The notes below the pieces were generated by a model, which worked only from the letters and a program-made list of their open reading frames with translations, had not been told where the DNA came from and searched no databases. From the NCBI RefSeq assembly GCF_025602895.1, contig NW_026516220.1:248001-312000 (forward strand): DNA of 64,000 bases, read 5' to 3'. Source of the DNA: Polychytrium aggregatum. Its lineage: Eukaryota; Chytridiomycota; Chytridiomycetes; Polychytriales. Position numbers and translations under genes: made by a program. Below, in pieces: positions 1 to 11,531 of this stretch (its first letter is position 1; the number at the start of each line of letters is the position of its first letter).

Positions 1-297
1 TTGGAGATGCAAATCCAGCAGCTGGCACTCTGTCAGGTTACGTTTCATTTGGCTGGTGAGTACGCTGACCCGGTACGAAACCTGCGCAAGCTTTGAGAAC
101 TCGTTGAGCACCGAAGGATTCGAGCAGATTGGAAAGATTTCAAGCTCGCCAGAGTTTGGCTGCTGCCCCATCTTGGAAAAGCGCTCCGAATCCACGAGAT
201 GATAGCAGAGGGAAAGGTATACCACCCAGGCAGGGTTGTCCGGCGAAACAAGAAGGAAGCCGGAAGAAAGGGGAGCCAAAGCGAAGGAGAGGGCTGA
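1..297 (+). CDS. 3' end of an unidentified gene (partial)
   Basis: A reading frame is open from base 1. It has a good donor (GTGAGT) at 56 and resumes in phase after an acceptor ending at 127, so the spliced tail runs to a TGA at 295-297. The joined tail is about 74 residues: an amphipathic stretch, a tryptophan- and leucine-rich segment (WKDFKLARVWLLPHLGKAL), then a basic and acidic low-complexity end. Without the splice the frame stops at 94-96, so the intron (72 nt) is needed for the model. I do not recognise the family and cannot see the upstream part. The alternative is that it is chance open frame; the protein-like composition is the only support. Confidence 0.4.
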
Positions 298-550
298 GGA
301 ACCTTGGCGAGACTGATCCACGCCTTGGGAATGAGATACGGCACCAGCGCCGCGCTGGTAGTGCGCGGATCAATAGCGAGCACTGAGCAGGCAAGTAAGC
401 TGTGCCTCGGAAGCAATGCAAGCAGTGTGAAATCGCTGGATCTGGACCCATCAGGGCGCCGTGGCGATTGTTCCCACCCTCATTGACGTCAGCCCAGCAC
501 AATCAGGGGGCGAGCGGACAACGCGGATTGGCGGGGGCGTTCTTGCCGCG

Positions 551-594
551 GCTCGAGCCGGAAGGAGCCGGAAGGAGCCGGAAGGAGCCGGATT
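551..594. repeat. 10-bp tandem repeat
   Basis: A 10-base unit (GGAAGGAGCC) is repeated about four times without mismatch. Confidence 0.85.
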
Positions 595-710
595 GGTGGT
601 GTGTGGGTGCATGCTGACACAGACTGGCGTTGCGCAGGCGCGGGTGTTGGGACACGCGCACACCGTGACCGCGGGTGGCCGCGACGCGCTTGTGGACAGC
701 CGAACAGCGC

Positions 711-867
711 AACACAACACAACACAGCACAACACAACACAACACAACACAACACAACACAACACAACACAACACAACACAACACAACACAACACAACAC
801 AACACAACACAACACAACACAACACAACACAACACAACACAACACAACACAACACAACACAACACAA
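711..867. repeat. (AACAC)n satellite, about 31 copies
   Basis: A pentanucleotide AACAC runs almost uninterrupted for about 157 bases; one unit near 726 reads AGCAC. It lies about 520 bases upstream of the PKA start codon. Because the unit length is not a multiple of three but contains no stop, all frames across it stay open on both strands and give spurious Asn-Thr-Thr-Gln-His or Cys-Val-Val-Leu-Cys proteins. Confidence 0.95.
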
Positions 868-1384
868 CGCGCTGTCCCCATCTGTCCCCGTTTCGATCTC
901 CGTGCGACATTGGTGATACATTGGTGCGTCCATGGCTCGCGCCGCACTCTTCTGTGCGCCCACCTGCTGTGTCGCCGCCGGCACATGTCCTCGCGGCGAT
1001 CGTCTTTCAGATTTCGCAACAGCGGGTTTTGACCATCCTTCGCATCCACCAAGCTCACAGGGCATATCCAACCGCCCTTATTATCGCCGCGTGCGTCCCC
1101 GGGGTTTCCTTCGCCAGATCCGGTCTACCCTGAAGTCTCCAGCCGCCGAGGCCCCTTCTCGCCGAGGACACATTCCTTTTCCGCTCCGTCTCCTCCGATC
1201 CTCTGTCGGCCGTGAGATCTTGTCCCAATCCCACTTCGTTTTCGACACTTCCCCTCTCCTCCTTCCACTCTGTATTGCTCGTCTGCTGCCAGCCAAGCGC
1301 TGACCCCTCCAGCTGCGCCTGTTTCGCCTCTTTCCGACCACCTCCACCCTGTCCCCCTCCGTTGCTGCTCAATCGCCCATCCCG

Positions 1385-4300
1385 ATGGGAGTGAGTGACC
1401 CTGCCATTCTGGTCGCCGACCGCGATGCCACCAAGCCACTAAAGGGCGCCAACCGGCTCCTGGCTCCCACAGCTTCATCTGCCAGCAAACAGCGACAGCC
1501 GCCCTCGAAAGCCGGCAGCCAGAAAAAAGGACCCAAGAAGGCTGCCAACGAGGTCCCCGTCGTCGTCACCCCCACCCCCGCCTTTGCAATGAGTCCCATC
1601 GCCGACAGCTCCAGGGCCTATGCCAACGTCCTGAAAGTATACAAGTTCCCTCCGGACCCGCCCAAGAAGAAGAAAGGTGAGTCTTGGGGGTGGTCCAGGC
1701 ACATCGGCTTGTCTGCGCGTTTCGCTTTGCACAGGATCGCCAGTGGACCTATCCGGCGAAAAGGGTGCGCATCGGTGGCCATTCAGTCCTCTAAATGCAT
1801 TCGTTTGTCGTTGCCAGGCACCAAGGCGAAAAAGAGCCCGCCCAGCACCCTGTCGGCCCCAACGGCCTCGTCTCTGGCCAAGCAGGTCCAGCATAAGACA
1901 TCGTCGTCGTCGCTGGCCTCGCTGGCCTCGTTGACCTCGCCGCCCCCGTCGAGCTGCGAGAGGCACAATGTGCCCAAGCCTGCTCCCATCAAGACTTCTG
2001 TGCCCAGGAAGCAGCCTCCGTCGCAGTCGTCGTCACGCACGCCGTCGCCCAGAAACAGCCAGACGGGCACTCCTATCCGAGGCCCCAGTCCCGTCAGCCC
2101 TGCGACCCGACGAGCTAGCCCCAGGCTCAAGGCAGCTTCGCCCACCCCGACCGCTCCTAAGCCCTCGGGCTCGGTCTTTGACCGTCTCGCTACGCCGAGC
2201 CAGCCCACTGCCAACCGAAGCCTGCGTCCTCTGTCGTCCGAGTACGGCAAAAAGGAGCCGGTGGTGAAAAAGTCGAGGTCGTTTGAGTTCACCCGGAAGA
2301 AGCCCAGCTCCCAGGTACGGCTTCCACTCGCAGGCTCGGTCGGTCCGTCGGCCGGTCCGTCCTGTTCGTGTATTCTTCAGCAACCTTCGCTCACACTCCC
2401 CCCTCCCGCAAGCTACTGACTCGCTGTCTCTCTTCCTGCGCTCGCCGACGGAAACGAATCGAATCAAATCATCAGGCCGGCCGTCCTCAGACATCGACCA
2501 AGGGCCCTCTTGTGTGCACCCCGGTTGCAGCAAAGTCTATACCGATTACGCCTGTCTCTCCATCGCAGCTGACGCCTCCGGCCTCGCCCCTGCCGCTCCA
2601 CAAGGAATCTGCGCCGCTCTCGACCACCAGCCCCGTTAGCGAATGCAGCGAGCTCTTCCTCGACAGCGGCCTGCGCACACCCGGCATCGAGAGCGGCTCT
2701 GTGGCATCTACAGAGTCGTCCTTCCTTCCCACCACCGAGCTCCTGACTGTTCTGGAGGAGGAGGAGGAGGAAGACGAGGCCAGCCGGGTCCACGCCGCTT
2801 TTGGAAGCGACTCGGCCCCGACTCTGACTGTGGCTATGATCAAGCAGAAACTGCCGAGCATCTCTGAGGAAGCTGCCGAGCCAGGCATCGAACACGAGAA
2901 TCCTACAGCCGAATCAGTTCCCAAGATCCACATCACCACTGTTGCCCTCGAACCTGCTCTACTTGCCCCTGCCACCGAGACTGGCGCTGCCGCCGTCAGA
3001 ACCCCCACCCTTGCCATCAACACCGATTCTCCTATCTCCCAGGTCAAGTCCGCCAGTCTGCCCGAAACCTCCGCCGCACACGCCGAGCATGTCGAGTCTC
3101 AGACCGCCGCCGCCATCGCTGCTATTGCCAAGATCACCGCACGCACCTCGGGTGATGCGAAGCGAAAGTCTGTCTCGTTCTCTGTCCCCGTGGATCCCGA
3201 GAGAACCGGCATGCCCAAGAAGTCGTCCTTCCGTCTCTCTGGCGGAAAGAAGGCCTCGAACGAATACCAGCCCCATACCGGCCAAGTCGAGTCCAAGAAG
3301 AGCTCGGCCCAGCACGAGCAGGCTTCGCCAAAGTCCCCGCGCCCGCTGAACAAATCCATTCCCTTTATCAACCCCAACCGCCCATGGAGACCTCGGCTTG
3401 AATTCTCCCTCAGGGATTTTGAGATTCTCTCGACGCTCGGCACGGGATCGTTTGGCCGCGTGCATCTCGTGCAGTACCGCGCAACTGGAAAGTTCTACGC
3501 CATGAAGGTCATGAAGAAATCGCAGATCGTCAAGCTCCGCCAAGTCGAGCACACCCTGAACGAGAAGAACATTCTGGAGCAGTTGGACTTGCCCTTCATC
3601 GTCAACATGATTGGCAGCTTCCAGGACCCCGTGAACTTGTACTTTGTGATGGAATACGTCCAAGGTGGCGAGTTGTTCTCGTATCTCCGCCGTGCCGGGG
3701 TAAGCAGTCCAACTCCTAGCTTACGCAGCGTTGTCTCACCAGAGGGATGTCGGCAATGTGCGCGGCGGCCGGCATGGATCTGATCTCCCTGCTCAATTCT
3801 ATCTCCTTCCTTCCGTCAGAAATTCCCGCCACACGTCGCCCAGTTCTACGCGGCCGAGGTCATCCTGGCCTTTGAGTACATCCATGACTTTGACATTGTC
3901 TACCGCGATCTGAAGCCCGAGAACCTTCTCCTGGACAACCAGGGCCACCTCAAGATTACCGACTTTGGATTTGCAAAATACGTTCCTGACGTGACGTGGA
4001 CCCTCTGTGGCACCCCGGACTATCTGGCCCCGGAAATCATCCAGAGCAAGGGGTATGGCAAGGCCGTTGACTGGTGGGCTCTTGGCATCCTGATCTACGA
4101 GGTAGGCCCGTCTCCCTTGTCGACTCATACATCTCGATCCGATGCTCCCACCGCCGCTGTCCCGGACACAGCCGTCGATGCTGGCTTCTCTTGACTTGTA
4201 TGCTCAGCGAGTGGCTTACTTATCACGCCGTGGCCTATCGCCCCACTAGATGATTGCCGGACATCCGCCGTTCTTCGATGACGACCATTTCAAGCTCTAC

Positions 4301-4618
4301 GAAAAGATTCTGGCATGCAAGCTGCGTTTCCCTCCCAATTTCGACCCCAACGCCAAGGACCTGATCAAGCGCCTTCTGCAGCCCGATCTGACCAAGCGAC
4401 TGGGCAACCTCCGCGGCGGTAGCCAGGACGTCAAAGATCACAAGTGGTTTTCCAACATCGACTGGAACATGCTCAAGCAGCGCCGCGTCATGGCTCCATT
4501 CATCCCGATCCTGCGGCACGAAGCCGATACGAGCAACTTTGACGAGTATGCCGAAGACTACGAGCCGTATACCGGTGTCGGCCCGGATGTCCACCGGGAC
4601 AAGTTTATCGATTTTTGA
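1385..4618 (+). CDS. cAMP-dependent protein kinase catalytic subunit (PKA-C), paralogue 1
   Basis: Ser/Thr kinase of the AGC family that phosphorylates targets when cAMP releases the regulatory subunit. Proposed exons are 1385-1676, 1818-2314, 2476-3699 (or from 2491), 3820-4101 and 4250-4618; phases close and give about 887 residues. Residues 1 to about 560 are Ser/Pro/Lys-rich low complexity. The kinase domain has a glycine loop ([10 protein letters not shown]), catalytic lysine (YAMKVMKK), HRD-type loop [14 protein letters not shown], activation-loop threonine in [14 protein letters not shown], and the PKA-like C-terminal tail ending FIDF. Introns 1, 2 and 3 have clear GT and AG ends; intron 1 (141 nt) is in frame and could be retained. 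The N-terminal extension is far longer than the roughly 350-400 residues of typical PKA-C. A paralogue lies at 11.5-13.6 kb on the other strand, with the last two introns at equivalent sites. Confidence 0.93.
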
Positions 4619-6044
4619 TTTGCTGGGACGGACAAGCGACAAGCCCTCGTTGTCGTCAAACCTGGGTATGGAATGGCGCACTCGTTCCCTGGCCCTCTGC
4701 TCAACCCTCCTGGCCAGCCGAATCTCTGGCTTGGGCTGTCGCCGACCATGCCGTGATTGTGTGTATCGTGTCCCCGAGCGTTTGGCTGGCTGGGTGGATG
4801 CTGTCCTTTCCTGTGCTTCCACTTTCCCATGCTGTGTTTTTTATTTAATTGCCCGTGCCGGTTGCCCGCATTCTTTACTTTCTCTCCCTCTCCATCTTGA
4901 GTACCCTTTCTCCACCATTATCTGTCGATTACTCCGTCTTTCCTCCGAGTCTCGTTCCTTCGACTTCCCTCTCCCGTTCTTTCTTTCGACGTCTCCCGCG
5001 TTTTGTGACAGCCCCTTCTTCCGTTTCGCCTTGCCGAACACGAAAGGAAACCTGAAACCAAGTGTTTCTCGGGGATCTGCGCCGGGAGGCGTTGCTTTCC
5101 GGAATCACCAGTCACCTGGCCAAGCGCCTTTAATCCCTCCCCCCGCACCTTCCCACACCCTTTGTGACTGTGTATATATTGCTCTTGGTTATGAAATCTT
5201 CCCTCCGCCCTCCCCCTCCCTCTCGCCTTTTGTGTCCCGCATCGCTCCTTTTCCTCCATTGATTCTTCCTTTCTTGTTTTTGATCTACCTCTGTCGAAAC
5301 TTGTTCCTGTGTCTGTCGGGACAAGCCGTAGTACACTCAAACAGAAACACGTTCTGGTCTACAGCTTGACATAGCTTGATATAGCTTGACATAGCTTGAC
5401 ATAGCTTGATACAGCTTGGTATAGCTTGGTACAGCTCCTTTCGCAAGGTGTCTGTCCCATGGAGTCCGTCCAAAACTCCAATATGGGAGAATGGCCATGC
5501 GCACAGAGCAGGCTCGGCGGATCCCGCAAGCGACCCACATTCCCACAGCGACAGGATCGCCGTTTGAGGGCGGAGGGCTTTCCGCGAGACTGGGTCTGGC
5601 CATCACTCGATCACGTTGATCTGGCCACCTTCCATCGAGCGGTCTATTCTTCACGCGCACACAAACTCTGGGCCGCCGGATCGCTCCTCCTTTGAGCAGC
5701 GAAAATCTTCTCCGTCACCCTCATCTCCATCGACATCGTCAGCACTTCGACCCATACTCAGCCGCCGAGGCGCACGCTGCTCCCATCCGATGAATACCAA
5801 GTTTCGAATGTGCGAACAGAGCCGGATTGTGCGGCGATGCTGCCTTGCGCTCTGTGTGCTGGCTCAGCCCTTTGTCTCGCTCATGTTCGGCCTGTGCTTG
5901 GTGAAGCCAAGCCTGTGTCTCTCCGTTTTGCATGGACCGCCTCAATCTGTTGCTGTTGCTGCTGCTGCTGCTGCTGCTGCCTGCAGATCCGTCCATGTCC
6001 TGATCAACGAATCTGTGGCCCTTCGTTTCTGACACAGAAACTCG
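4619..6044. other. Intergenic: PKA 3' UTR and PDE6D upstream region
   Basis: No independent gene is supported. It holds a pyrimidine-rich 3' flank, a 10-bp tandem repeat (5361-5436) and a (GCT)n run near 5951-5981. A short upstream exon of PDE6D may hide here, because a strong acceptor (CCCTTCGTTTCTGACACAG) ends at 6037. Confidence 0.5.
5361..5436. repeat. 10-bp tandem repeat (ATAGCTTGAC)
   Basis: About seven imperfect copies of ATAGCTTGAC and close variants (ATAGCTTGAT, ACAGCTTGGT). Confidence 0.85.
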
Positions 6045-7105
6045 ATGAACCTGAGGGACGCCGACACCGGCAAGCTCGTTTGGGACTCTGGCGACTGGTA
6101 AGCAGCCGTAATCATTCCGGCTGAGTGTGATATTGTGTCATTTCACTCACGTTCGCACGCCTTGTGCTTGTGTCCGCTCGCCTGATATCCATAGGGCTGC
6201 GTTGCAAGCCAATGCTCAGGGCATCGTTGAAGGTACCGGACAGATGGTCTATCGCCCACACATCCATATACATCTGCATCTGCGACAGGGGAGGAGGCCC
6301 TATGCTGGAGGCTGCTGCATCCTCTGCGCCTTCCACTTCTGAACTCACTCTCGTTGACTCAGCACATGTCCCAAAATCGGTGCTGAAATGCAAGGCCGTG
6401 GCAAGGGAGCTGGATTTCACAAGCGAGGATCTTATCGATCAGCTCAGAGTCGAGCAGCGCGTGCTTGTCCACGGCGACAGCGTTGAGGGTAAGAGCAATC
6501 CTCGGCTATCGAGGCACCTGGTATTGAACAGCGCATTCAAGGTATCGGCCAGCAAGATCTATCCATCCAGCTGCTTGCCTGGCCGACGCCTGTGCCGGGC
6601 CTCCGAAGGACGCATCGCCGCTCGCTCGCTCGAGTTGACAGACACGTTCTGGCCCTTCTTGTTTCGCCGCAATGCAGATTGGAACTTTTCCTTTGGATTT
6701 GTTATTCCGGGATCGACCAACACCTGGCAGACGGTCCTGAGTGCCGCCGAGGAGAGTGAGATGATTCCGGCTGAGATCCTCAGGCAAGTCGATGGCCTCG
6801 CTGGTCTCGTTTCGGGGTTCTATCCCCCATCTGAGATCGCTGGGAATGGGAATGGGAATGGGAATGGGAATGGGATTGGGATTTGGGATTGGGGGCCGAT
6901 TCGCCGTCTTGTCTTGGCTCGAGTGGTTGTGGATGCACAAGATACGACAAGGGTTTCGCTTTCTGACTCGTACGGGTCACCTTTTATGTCCGGGATCTCG
7001 TCCATGGTCTGATGGCGCTGCAGCGGAAACACGATCATCGAGACGGCGTTTTTTGATGGCGATAAGGCGATATGCCGGCTGAGTGTCCGGGTTTACTACG
7101 AATGA
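6045..7105 (+). CDS. PDE6D: PDE6D / PrBP-delta prenyl-binding protein
   Basis: GDI-like solubilising factor that binds farnesylated or geranylgeranylated proteins and delivers them, with Arl2/Arl3, to membranes including the cilium. Exons 6045-6097, 6289-6488, 6678-6783 and 7024-7105 close in phase and give 146 residues. Family blocks seen in order are MNLRDADTGKLVW, HVPKSVLKCKAVARELDF, DWNFSFGFVIPGSTNTWQ, EMIPAEILSGNTIIETAFF and the C-terminal RLSVRVYYE. Intron 3 is GC-AG (GCAAGT donor at 6784) and contains a TGGGAA repeat. Animal proteins have about 19 residues before MNLRDA; a good acceptor ends at 6037, so a small upstream coding exon probably exists that I could not place. The family is generally missing from non-flagellate fungi, which supports a zoosporic fungus. 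Confidence 0.92.
6841..6895. repeat. (TGGGAA)n repeat inside PDE6D intron 3
   Basis: Six-base unit TGGGAA repeated five to six times, then degenerating to TGGGATT units. Confidence 0.85.
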
Positions 7106-7529
7106 GAGAGACGACACCCACACTCAGCCCACGGCCGTCATTCAGAGATCCACAAGTCCTGTTGCCCCCCCCCCATATTACCCGCTCACCACCAGTCGCT
7201 CGGTCCATTTCAGCGCGATACCAGGTACAGCAAATACAGAGACCTATTGATTTCATCCAAAGCATAGATACACATCCATCACACAGAGCAGAGCAGCGAA
7301 CGGGGTGATACAGCTGCGGCAACAGTGAGATAGCAGGATGGTGTCGGCGGGGGTAGAGGTGTACTGATATATATCGGGGAGGGAGGGGAGGCAGTTGGTT
7401 GGAGTAGAGAGTAGTGTGGCATTGTGGCTTTGTAGGTGATAGCGACATCATCGGCAGCAGGGGCATCATCGACAAAGGGAGCGTCACCACTACCGATTCA
7501 CCCTCGGGGCTTCGGGGATGGGAGGCCAT
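7106..7529. other. Convergent 3' flanks of PDE6D and the phosphoesterase
   Basis: The two genes converge here. No coding frame looks protein-like. A run of ten C residues lies near 7167-7176. Confidence 0.5.
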
Positions 7530-9394
7530 TTAGGGGGTCTTGCCAGCAAGAAGCGACTCGGCGATGGTGATGATCTCGGTCCACTGGCCCTCGGCATCCT
7601 TGACAAAGTTCTGAGGGCTGACCTTGGGCGGGTTGGGAAGAGTGGCAGGGCAGTCGGTGCGGGGGGCGCTGAGCTCGTTGGTGATAAAGTCGAAAGGAGC
7701 GGCCCAGGCATCACGGGCGGTCAAGAAGCCGTTCAGGTTGAAGTACTTGTTCAGGGTGGCAGGGAGCGACGAGTGCTCAAACTGCGAGTCGGGAGTGGGG
7801 CCGTTCTGCGGGTAGGAGACAACGCGGCCCTTCTTGATCCAGGGGGAGATCATGATCGTGGGAACGCGGACGCCGAGCCGGTCGAAGCGGAAGAAGGTCG
7901 AGCTGTTGGAGACATTGTCGGGGCTGGGGACGTTCTTGGTGGGGGGAGGAACGTGGTCCCAGAAACCACCGTGCTCGTCGTAGGTGATGATGAAGAGGGT
8001 CTGCTTCCACTGAGGAGAGGCACGGAGGGCCTCATAGACGTTCTTGACGAGGAGCTCGCCCAGGGCGACATCGTGCGGGGGATGGTTGTCGTTGGCATTC
8101 ACGCCGGGCAGCGAGAGGAGGATAGGGTCGATGTACGAGAAGGCCGGGAGGTTGCCTTCACGAGCGTCGTCATAGAAGCTGGACATGGGGCGGATCTTGA
8201 AGAGGATGTCGATGATGTTGCGGACGTCCTTGAAGACCAGCGAGGTGGGGAACTGGCCGTAGTAGTTCTTCCAGGAGACGCTGTTGTCCTGGAGATGGCC
8301 AAAGATGGACTTTTGGGGGAAGCCCTCGGCAATCTGCTTGGCGTCGTTGAAGTACATGCCCTGGGAGGTTCCCGAGGTCAGGAAGAGACGGTTGGGGAAG
8401 GTGGGGCTGCAGCACAAAGGGCAGTGTGGGGGCGATGTGTGAGAACGAAGCCGATCGTCAGTTGTGTTGGGATGCAAGACAGTTCCCGCCAAGCCAGCAC
8501 ACCCGCCAATCCACTAAACACACTTACCCAGGGACGGCAGCGAACCACTTGTCAAAGACGGCGTATTCGTTAGCCAGGGTAAAGGTGATCGGCAGGGCCG
8601 AGGTGTTGTAGCCATCCATGGCCATGTGGAGGATCGAGGGATCGGTGCTGTTCCACTCGATCGAGTTGGCTGTGAAGCAAGGATCCGACTGCAATCAGTC
8701 ACTGGCGCCTGCCATTGGCAATTCGAAAGAGCGCCGATGCGAACGACCGACCAAACGAGCGGGCGACTCACCATCCACAAAACCGCTCATGGTCGCGGGG
8801 TTGGGTCCGGGGTTCATGGTGTTGGCACCGAGACCGTACAGCTCGGTGGTGACGCCGGCAACGGAGTGGTCAGGAGACTGCTGGATGTAAGAAGCGTTGG
8901 GCAGAGCATCGATAACCATGCCGTTCTGGGAGAGGACGTTGTGGGCGCCGGCGGGTACACCGTCGACGGCGACATCCTGGCGGGTTTTGGCCCACCAGCC
9001 CAAGAGATGGTCGAACGAGCGGTTCTCCATGCTGTGGGGGTTTATGCAGACAGTGATGGAAGTGCTGTGTCAGCGCTCGGCCAGCATCTGTTGCCAAACG
9101 GTGCAGATCTTGGACATCAACCGGCCGACTGCAATGTCCGACTTGCTTACCACAGGACGACGACATTCTGAGGATGGGTTGTGATAGAGGAGGGGAGCAG
9201 CAGATCGAGTGGTGTGGATTAGATCGTGAGCCCATACATCATGGGAGCCGACAGGTGGGACACACGCCATGACACAGGCCGTCACAATCGACATCGCCGA
9301 TCGTCACCTTGATTCTGCTGTCGGCGTAGACAGTGGCGCTGCCGGACAGGTACACGGCTCCGAGGGCCAGGACGGGAACGAGAGAGAACTTCAT
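7530..9394 (-). CDS. Secreted phosphoesterase-family protein (acid phosphatase / phospholipase C-like)
   Basis: Hydrolase of the phosphoesterase superfamily (PF04185 type) that includes fungal acid phosphatases and bacterial phospholipase C; the exact substrate cannot be told. Exons, in gene order, are 9394-9308, 9167-9151, 9031-8772, 8669-8528 and 8406-7530; phases close to 460 residues. The first exon encodes a signal peptide (MKFSLVPVLALGAVYLSG) ending near Ala-Asp. Next come NVVVLC joined to MENRSFDHLLGWW, the metal-binding entry motif, then AAVPGPTFPNRLF across a splice, and YDEHGGFWDHVPPP, the second catalytic signature. Exon 2 is only 17 nt but is fixed by the conserved VVVL strand and by phase. 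A TATA-like element (CATAAATA on the - strand, 9496-9503) lies about 100 bases before the start codon. Confidence 0.92.
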
Positions 9395-11531
9395 GGCGTC
9401 CGAGATTCAGGCGACTTGCTAGAGATCGCGGGGTCGGGCTCCGAGGCTGGGTCTCTGGGTGTGTCGGCCGAAAGGGGAGGCTCCGACCGTCGAGGTATTT
9501 ATGTTCCAGCCCGGATGGAGGGTCGAGCCCGGTGGGAACGGAAGCATCCTTTGTGGTGGTGGAGGTGGACGAAGGAGGGACATGGCCCGGGCACAGCGAA
9601 CGATGGTGGATTGGAATCGCACGCGACGGGGAGGGGCCGACAAGACGCCGAGGGAATGCATGCGGGCCAGCAAAGATGCAAGCAGCACTGGCGGTGTACG
9701 ATTCCGCAAAGGCGCGGGAAAACAGCAAGGCAAGGGGGGGAAGAACCGATTTTCATGTGAAGCACGAGAGCGCCGCTGACACAGCCCCGTAACGGGTGTC
9801 TCGCAGCAGCACTTTCGAAGAACAGCACAACCAGTGGAGAGACGTGCGCCGGCCCAGAGCAGAGCCTCGGCAAGATGGAAAGCATGCGGCAGGCGGGGCT
9901 GAGAGCCAGCCGGAATGGACCTGGCGACGAGGGAGAAGCATGAAAGCAGGCGCCTGAATGGAGCCAGAGGCGCACGGCCGTAGCACTGCCGAGGGGGACC
10001 GACTTGCCACAGCACGGACCCAGAGCGAACCCATGAAACCGGTCATCTGCCGTGTTGGGCACAGGGGTCCCAGCGCCGTTGCTGGAGCTGTGCAGCTGGT
10101 GCGCTGGGCAATCGACCGCCACCGACCATGGGATGGACAGGCGCTCAAGCATGCTGTCGACAGGACGCAATTCGTGCTCGGCAGCGATACAGGGCGACCA
10201 CAATTCGTGCCTGGGAGGGCCGTGGGAGAGCCAAGCTTCGATTCGATCGTCTGCGAACAATGTCACTCGGAATGGGTGCTTCCGACGATGCAAGGCTCTT
10301 TTAAAGACACACTCTGAAGATCCCCGCTTTGCTGGTCATGTACGACCTCGGCGAACTGCTGCCCAGCACCAAAGATCGCACCCATCCAAGCACGCATGCG
10401 AGCAAACGAAAGCACGCGGCCGGCAACAGCTGGGTGGCTCTCTCAAAGCCACCACCGCGTGCGATCGATGCGCTCGGTGCATATGGACCTTGAGCCAGGT
10501 GGCGCATCGCCGGTGCCCCAGTCGTAAATTGCGCTTGGATTGATTGGGAAGAAGCAGTCTTTGTGGGCTACGGAGGCATGCGATTCGCGGATGTCGATCC
10601 GCAGGTCGCAGTGGCATCATGAACACGCGGCACTGTTCCCGAGCGACAGGATGGGCAGATTTGTAGAATCCAGTACTGGCTGGTGCTGCTCGCATCTGCG
10701 TTGCGGATCAGAGGAACGGTTTGTTGCCCCTGAAAGCGGGGGTTGCTGAGATGACGAACGACGCAACAGCGACCGCCACCGCAGAGCGATCACTGCAGGA
10801 AGAATAGACGCCAGAGCCTGCGATCGAGCTTCGTCGAGGTTGGGGAGCAGTTGCGGTCGCCCATAACCGAATCTCCATCGTCGCCACAAACATGACCTGC
10901 GTAACAGACATGACCTGCGCCGCCGATTACAAGCAACAGGCTGGTCTCTCGGGAATCGCATGGCTGCATCGCAGAGATCGCAGGTGCTATGGGCTCTTGA
11001 CGTCAGTGATGATTTGTCATGTATATTTAGGGTCTAGCAGAAGACAAGCATCGACGCTGGCCATAAACACAGGATGGGTTCCGGTTCAATCTGCACACCC
11101 TAACAGCTGCGACATGGAGATGGAAGCGAGGCAAAGGAGAAACGAGCAAAGTGAAGAAGAGGAAGAAGAAGAAAAAGTACCAACATAAACGGTAAGATGG
11201 AAAGCGGGTGAGAAAATTACAGGCGATCCAAAAAAGGGATACCCTTGATTTTGACCATTGATCAAATAATTATTACCCGATACCATCGCGCGCTGGCCAT
11301 GACCGTTCGCCAGTGTGTCCAAGAGCACCATTCACCGCTGGCACTCCGAGACCAGCGCAGGTCGATTGTGGAGACCGGAGAGCGACCGGTGGTCTTCACT
11401 CGGAGGCTGCCAAAGTGATCTCAGTTATTTCTTATGGCATAGTTGGACGCATGCCATCACAGACTACGCTGGCATATGGGTTGTGGGCAAGTGTCCCATT
11501 CCCCCCCCCCTGAGTAAAGTGTAGGGATCAA
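9395..11531. other. Intergenic, about 2.1 kb, no recognised gene
   Basis: This separates the divergent phosphoesterase promoter from the 3' end of PKA paralogue 2. Open frames exist because of high GC, but none has a protein-like composition or clean splice pattern. An A-rich GAAGAAGAGGAAG stretch sits near 11150-11180 and a C run near 11502-11511. Confidence 0.45.

Larger units (their letters stand above)
298..1384. other. Intergenic: gene end to PKA promoter, repeat-rich
   Basis: No gene is supported here. It contains a short GGAAGGAGCC tandem array and a long AACAC satellite. The last 250 bases before the kinase ATG are rich in C and T on the + strand, as expected for a fungal promoter and 5' UTR. 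Confidence 0.6.

Noticed and set aside
451-1133. Several overlapping open frames of 135-206 codons on both strands
   Set aside because: They exist only because the AACAC satellite contains no stop in any frame; the peptides are pure five-residue repeats.
7518-8573. A 351-codon plus-strand frame opposite the phosphoesterase
   Set aside because: It is the antisense shadow of the large phosphoesterase exon, whose catalytic motifs are clear on the minus strand.
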